Of a stretch of DNA of 64,000 nt, positions 59,999 through 64,000 are shown piece after piece (within the stretch, counting starts at the first letter, position 1; each line of letters opens with the position of its first letter). Under the pieces are notes generated by a model that ran no database searches, was not told the DNA's origin, and worked only from the letters and a program-made list of their open reading frames with translations. Location of the stretch: the NCBI RefSeq assembly GCF_022637455.1, contig NZ_CP093341.1, positions 3,286,001 to 3,350,000 of the forward strand. Direction: 5' to 3'. A program made the translations under genes and the position numbers. Source of the DNA: Lysobacter sp. S4-A87. Its GTDB lineage: Bacteria; Pseudomonadota; Gammaproteobacteria; Xanthomonadales; Xanthomonadaceae.

Positions 59999-61813
59999 CT
60001 AGGGCGCGCTGTCGAACAGGTGTTGCAGCACGGCCTCACCGTAACGGTCGAGCTTGCCCGCACCGATGCCGGGGATGCGTGCAAGTTCGTCGAGGTCGTC
60101 GGGCGCGGCTTCGGCGATCGCGCGCAGCGTGCTGTCGTGGAAGATCACGTAGGCCGGGACGTTCTGCTCACGCGCGGTGGTGGCTCGCCAGTGACGCAGG
60201 GCATCGAAGCGCAGCTGCGAATCGACGTCCAGCTCGATCATCTGCACCGTGGTCGCGCCGCGCGTCTTGCGTCCGCGCGCCGGCTTGGGCGCCTCGTGGC
60301 GGAAGCGCAGTTCGCGTTCGCCGCGCAGCACCGGGCCGCTGGCGACGGTCAGACGCAGCGCGCCGTGGTGTTCGACATCGGCCTCGAGCAGGCCGTTGGC
60401 GACCAGCTGGCGGAACACGCCGCGCCACTGATGCTCATCGAGGTCGTTGCCGATGGCGAAGGTGCTGACGCGCTCGTGGCCCCACTGCCGCACCTTCTCG
60501 GTGTCGGCGCCGCGCAGAACGTCGATGACGTGGCCGGCGCCGAAACGCTGGCCGGTGCGGTACACGCACGACAATGCCTTGCGCGCTGCCTCGGTGCCGT
60601 CCCAGCTGCTGGGCGGTTCCAGGCAGTTGTCGCAGTTGCCGCAGGCGCCCGGATGCGGTTCGCCGAACCAGCCCAGCAACGCCTGGCGTCGGCACTGCGT
60701 GGATTCGCAGTAGCCCAGGAGGGCATCGAGCTTGCCCAGCTCCAGGCGCTTGCGATCCTCGCCGGCCTCGCCCTGCTGGATCATCGTGCGCAGGTTGACC
60801 ATGTCGCCCAGGCCGTAGCTCAGCCACAGTTCGGCCGGTTCGCCGTCGCGGCCGGCGCGGCCGGTTTCCTGGTAGTAGCCCTCGATCGACTTGGGCAGGT
60901 CGACATGGGCGACGAAGCGCACGTCGGGTTTGTCGATGCCCATGCCGAAAGCGATCGTCGCCACCATCACCACGCCGTCCTCCTGCAGGAAGCGCCGCTG
61001 GTTGCCGGCGCGCAGCTGCGCGTCCATGCCGGCGTGGTAGGGCAGGGCCTTGATGCCGGCGGCCTGCAACTGCTCGGCGACGCTCTCCACGCGCTTGCGC
61101 GAGAAGGCGTAGACGATGCCGCTCTCGCCGCGATGGCCGGACAGGAAGTCCAGCAGCTGGCGCACACCGGCGCCGTCCTTGTGGACGACTCGGTAACGAA
61201 GGTTGGGGCGGTCAAAGGAGCTGACGAACTGGCGTGCGTCTTCCAGCGCCAGGCGCTCGGCGATCTCGCGCCGGGTCGGCGCGTCGGCGGTGGCGGTCAG
61301 GGCGATGCGCGGGATGTCGGGCCAGCGCTCGTGCAGCACGGTGAGCTGGCGGTACTCCGGGCGGAAGTCATGGCCCCACTGCGATACGCAGTGCGCCTCG
61401 TCGATGGCGAACAGGCCGATCCGGGCGCGCTCGAGCAGCGACAGGAAGCGGCCGGTGAGCAGGCGCTCGGGTGCCACGTAGAGCAGGTCGAGCTCGCCGG
61501 CCAGCAACTGGCGTTCGACGTCGGCGGCGGTGGCCGCATCCAGGGTGGAGTTCAGGTAGGCCGCGCTCACGCCGAGCTGGCGTAGCGCCTCGACCTGGTC
61601 CTGCATCAGCGCGATCAGCGGCGAGACGACCAGCCCGCAGCCGTCGCGCAGCAGCGCGGGGAGCTGGTAGCACAGGGATTTGCCGCCGCCGGTGGGCATC
61701 AGCACCAGGGCATCGCCGCCACTGGTGACGTGTTCGACGATCTGCGCCTGTTCGCCGCGGAAAGCAGGGTGGCCGAAGATGCGGCGGAGCAGATCGAGTG
61801 CGGGGTCGGACAT
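59999..61813 (-). CDS. recQ: ATP-dependent DNA helicase RecQ
   Basis: RecQ is a 3'-5' DNA helicase in the RecF recombination pathway. The 604 residues show the [13 protein letters not shown] Walker A, the [22 protein letters not shown] box, a helicase C domain with [12 protein letters not shown], the zinc-binding RQC region ([10 protein letters not shown] and CGNCDNC) and a C-terminal HRDC domain (about 525-600). Full length with all domains intact. Confidence 0.97.
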   Translation of the reverse strand: MSDPALDLLRRIFGHPAFRGEQAQIVEHVTSGGDALVLMPTGGGKSLCYQLPALLRDGCGLVVSPLIALMQDQVEALRQLGVSAAYLNSTLDAATAADVERQLLAGELDLLYVAPERLLTGRFLSLLERARIGLFAIDEAHCVSQWGHDFRPEYRQLTVLHERWPDIPRIALTATADAPTRREIAERLALEDARQFVSSFDRPNLRYRVVHKDGAGVRQLLDFLSGHRGESGIVYAFSRKRVESVAEQLQAAGIKALPYHAGMDAQLRAGNQRRFLQEDGVVMVATIAFGMGIDKPDVRFVAHVDLPKSIEGYYQETGRAGRDGEPAELWLSYGLGDMVNLRTMIQQGEAGEDRKRLELGKLDALLGYCESTQCRRQALLGWFGEPHPGACGNCDNCLEPPSSWDGTEAARKALSCVYRTGQRFGAGHVIDVLRGADTEKVRQWGHERVSTFAIGNDLDEHQWRGVFRQLVANGLLEADVEHHGALRLTVASGPVLRGERELRFRHEAPKPARGRKTRGATTVQMIELDVDSQLRFDALRHWRATTAREQNVPAYVIFHDSTLRAIAEAAPDDLDELARIPGIGAGKLDRYGEAVLQHLFDSAP

Positions 61814-61887
61814 GCGCCTAGTTTAGCGGGCGCGGGCCGGCGACCAGTCGGGAAAACGTGGATCTTGAGGTGGGCTGGGTGGCAGGG

Positions 61888-61925
61888 CCCTCACCCCAAC
61901 CCCTCTCCCGCAAGCGGGAGAGGGG
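61888..61925. repeat. Xanthomonad hairpin repeat, copy 2
   Basis: CCCTCACCCCAAC leads into CCCCTCTCCCGC (61900-61911), which pairs with GCGGGAGAGGGG (61914-61925) across an AA loop. It is the same element as at 27252-27290 in the opposite orientation. It lies 8 bases after the Dps stop and may end that transcript. Confidence 0.85.
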
Positions 61926-61933
61926 CTCATAGG

Positions 61934-62467
61934 TCACTCCAGCAGCGAGCGCAGCATCCAGGCGTACTTCTCGTGGGTCTGCAGGCGCTGGGTCATCAGG
62001 TCGACGGTCGGGTCGTCGCCGGCATCGTCGGCGGTCTTGAGCACCTTGCGGGCGGTGCGGGCCACGGCCTCGTTGCCGACGGTGAGCTGGCGGACCATCT
62101 CGCGCCAGTCCGGGGCTTCGGTCAGGCCGGGCTCTTCGGCGATCGAGCTCAGGCGGATGAACTCGGCGTAGGAGCCGGGCGCATTGAAACCAAGGGCGCG
62201 GATGCGCTCGGCGGTTTCGTCCAGCGCATTCCACTGCTCGGTGTACTGGCCTTCGAACATCACGTGCAGGCTGTTGAACATCGGCCCGGTGATGTTCCAG
62301 TGGAAGTTGTGGGTCTTGAGGTACAGCGTGAAGCTGTCCGAAAGGAAGCGCGACAGGCCTTCGGCGATCTTCTTGCGATCGGCACCGCTGATCCCGATAT
62401 CGATGCCCGGGTGGCTGGGCGCGGGCGCTGACGGGGTCTTGGACTTGGCGGATTTCTGTTTAGCCAC
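61934..62467 (-). CDS. dps: Dps-family ferritin-like protein
   Basis: Dps binds DNA and stores iron, protecting against peroxide. The 177-residue protein has a Lys/Ser/Pro-rich N tail (about 1-25, possible DNA-binding) and the ferroxidase motif THNFHWNITGPMF...HVMFEGQYTEQWNALDE. The GTG at 62467 has GGGAG seven bases upstream. It is divergent from hrpA and ends just before hairpin repeat copy 2. Confidence 0.92.
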   Translation of the reverse strand: MAKQKSAKSKTPSAPAPSHPGIDIGISGADRKKIAEGLSRFLSDSFTLYLKTHNFHWNITGPMFNSLHVMFEGQYTEQWNALDETAERIRALGFNAPGSYAEFIRLSSIAEEPGLTEAPDWREMVRQLTVGNEAVARTARKVLKTADDAGDDPTVDLMTQRLQTHEKYAWMLRSLLE

Positions 62468-62554
62468 TGTTTTTCTCCCTTCGCTGAGCATTGCGGGCGA
62501 CAATAGGCGGTGCCGATCGCAATGTGAAATGGTTTTTGACTTGCAGTTTGATCG

Positions 62555-64000
62555 ATGAAATCAATGGACCCGGCGCAGTCTAGACAGCCCGATGTCAGTA
62601 ACGCGTTACGCCAGGCCCGGCGCGCCATCGATGGTGCGCTGAGTCGCGACCGTGGGCGACTGCAGGGGTTGTGGTCGCGCTGGAGCGGCAAGCCTGCCGA
62701 CGAGCGCGCACGCGAGGCCTTTGCCCAGGCCCTGGGCGCATCGGTCGCGCAACGCCAGGCGCGGGCCGCGGCGCTGCCGCAGGCGCCGGTCGACCCGGCT
62801 TTGCCGATCGCGGCCGAAGCCGAACGCATCGTCGAGCTGATCCGCACGCACCAGGTCATCGTCATCGCCGGCGAGACCGGCTCGGGCAAGACCACCCAGT
62901 TGCCCAAGCTGTGCCTGGCCGCAGGCCGTGGCGCCGCCGGCATGATCGGCTGCACCCAGCCGCGCCGGATCGCGGCGCGAGCCGTGGCCAGGCGCGTCGC
63001 CGAGGAACTCAGGACCCAGGTGGGCGGCGCGGTCGGCTACCAGGTGCGCTTTACCGAGAACGTCGGCGAGCAGACCGCGGTCAAGTTCATGACCGACGGC
63101 ATCCTGCTGGCCGAGATCCAGTCCGACCGCTGGCTGTCGCGCTACGACACCATCCTTATCGACGAGGCGCACGAACGCAGCCTCAACATCGACTTCCTGC
63201 TCGGCTACCTCAAGCAGTTGCTGCAGCGTCGCCCGGACCTGAAGGTCATCGTCACCTCGGCGACGATCGACACCGAGCGCTTCGCCCAGCATTTCGGCGA
63301 TGCGCCGGTGGTCAACGTCGAAGGCCGTGGCTATCCGGTCGCGGTGCGCTACCGCCCGCTCGGTGAAGGCGAGGACGACGGCGAACACAGCGGCGACCGC
63401 AGCGTCAACGACGGCATCGTTTCGGCCTGCGACGAGATCACCCGCGAGGATCCGCGCGGCGACGTGCTGATCTTCCTGTCCGGCGAGCGCGAGATCCGCG
63501 ACGCCCACCAGGCGCTGGAACGGCGCAAGTACCGCGAAACCGAAGTGCTGCCGCTGTACGCGCGCCTGTCGGTGCGCGACCAGGATCGCGTCTTCAATCC
63601 CGGTCCCAAGCGCCGCATCGTGCTGGCCACCAACGTCGCCGAAACATCGCTGACGGTGCCGCGCATCCGCTACGTCGTCGATCCGGGCCTGGCCCGCGTC
63701 AAGCGCTACAGCCCGCGCGGCAAGCTCGACCGGCTGCACATCGAGCCGGTCAGCCAGGCCAGCGCCGACCAGCGCAAGGGCCGCTGCGGACGCATCAGCG
63801 AAGGCACCTGCTACCGCCTGTATTCCGAGGCCGATTTCCTTTCGCGGGCGCGCTACACCGATCCGGAGATCCGCCGTGCCGCCCTGGCCGGCGTGATCCT
63901 GCGGATGTTGTCGCTTGGGCTGGGCAACATCGAGGACTTCCCGTTCCTGGAACCGCCGGATCCGCGCGCGGTCGCCGACGGCTGGCAGCAACTGGGCGAG
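62555..64000 (+). CDS. hrpA: ATP-dependent RNA helicase HrpA (partial)
   Basis: HrpA is a large DEAH-box RNA helicase of gammaproteobacteria. The visible 482 codons have an N-terminal basic region, Walker A GETGSGKT at 106-113, DEAH at 203-206, SAT at 235-237 and QRKGRCGRI motif VI. The protein should be about 1300-1400 residues and runs off the window. ATG 62564 is an alternative start. It is divergent from dps, with 87 bases between. HrpA rescues stalled or collided ribosomes in E. coli. Confidence 0.95.
   Translation, partial: MKSMDPAQSRQPDVSNALRQARRAIDGALSRDRGRLQGLWSRWSGKPADERAREAFAQALGASVAQRQARAAALPQAPVDPALPIAAEAERIVELIRTHQVIVIAGETGSGKTTQLPKLCLAAGRGAAGMIGCTQPRRIAARAVARRVAEELRTQVGGAVGYQVRFTENVGEQTAVKFMTDGILLAEIQSDRWLSRYDTILIDEAHERSLNIDFLLGYLKQLLQRRPDLKVIVTSATIDTERFAQHFGDAPVVNVEGRGYPVAVRYRPLGEGEDDGEHSGDRSVNDGIVSACDEITREDPRGDVLIFLSGEREIRDAHQALERRKYRETEVLPLYARLSVRDQDRVFNPGPKRRIVLATNVAETSLTVPRIRYVVDPGLARVKRYSPRGKLDRLHIEPVSQASADQRKGRCGRISEGTCYRLYSEADFLSRARYTDPEIRRAALAGVILRMLSLGLGNIEDFPFLEPPDPRAVADGWQQLGE

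Noticed and set aside
59144-61585. Plus-strand open frame of 813 codons from aqpZ into recQ antisense
   Set aside because: It is out of frame with aqpZ and antisense to recQ. Both real genes show complete domains.

Overview
The window is chromosomal DNA from a high-GC gammaproteobacterium of the family Xanthomonadaceae/Lysobacteraceae, most like Lysobacter or a close relative. This rests on gene content and order: pilA-pilR-pilS beside sucCD, kup between ruvA and ruvB, the yebC-ruvCA-kup-ruvB-ybgC-tolQRAB-pal-cpoB-queE-queC-tRNA-Lys run, frequent GTG/TTG starts, and intergenic hairpin repeats typical of the group. No species call was made by alignment.

Layout. (1) 1-7.0 kb, minus strand: type IV pilus block. 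pilS and pilR (two-component regulator) precede the major pilin pilA, which has a clear sigma-54 promoter and two matching upstream palindromes. Two related GT-C/TMTC-like membrane glycosyltransferase candidates follow pilA. (2) 7.2-13.1 kb, plus strand: sucCD, an AT3-SGNH acyltransferase and glutamine-dependent nadE. (3) 13.2-20.5 kb: bamD divergent from rluD-pgeF-DUF4166, then a DUF3574 lipoprotein, a permease, glyoxalase I and a secreted PI-PLC-like enzyme. (4) 20.5-24.5 kb, minus strand: trehalose operon otsB-GH15-otsA. (5) 24.6-34.5 kb: clpB behind a likely sigma-32 promoter, an SH3-like membrane protein, two CPA2-type antiporters, the ABC-F protein YheS, a PhzF-family protein and FmdB. 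(6) 34.5-51.4 kb: a DUF3011 protein, aspS with a hairpin-rich leader, a GNAT protein, a lipase-like hydrolase, then the conserved yebC/ruv/tol-pal/que block ending in tRNA-Lys(UUU). (7) 51.5-59 kb: an accessory stretch of small operons with local regulators. It holds a LysR gene divergent from a compact operon of two degenerate type II dehydroquinase-like proteins and a 68-residue protein. It also holds an SDR lacking its catalytic Tyr, DUF1330, and a TetR circuit with two identical-core palindromic operators beside a DUF2798 protein and a lipoprotein hydrolase, then an MFS transporter. (8) 59-64 kb: aqpZ, recQ, a Dps-family protein and hrpA, which runs off the window.

How the genes work together. 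The pilus block is a self-contained regulatory unit: PilS senses, PilR activates sigma-54 at pilA, and the downstream membrane enzymes may decorate the pilin or envelope. The trehalose operon pairs synthesis (OtsA, OtsB) with a GH15 hydrolase and sits next to the disaggregase ClpB, giving a stress-linked neighbourhood. The ruv genes process Holliday junctions, tol-pal maintains the outer membrane during division, and queE/queC make the queuosine precursor preQ0. The best candidate for an undescribed system is the LysR-linked pair of dehydroquinase-like pseudoenzymes at 52.2-53.3 kb. No CRISPR array, rRNA, insertion sequence, integrase or phage gene was seen.
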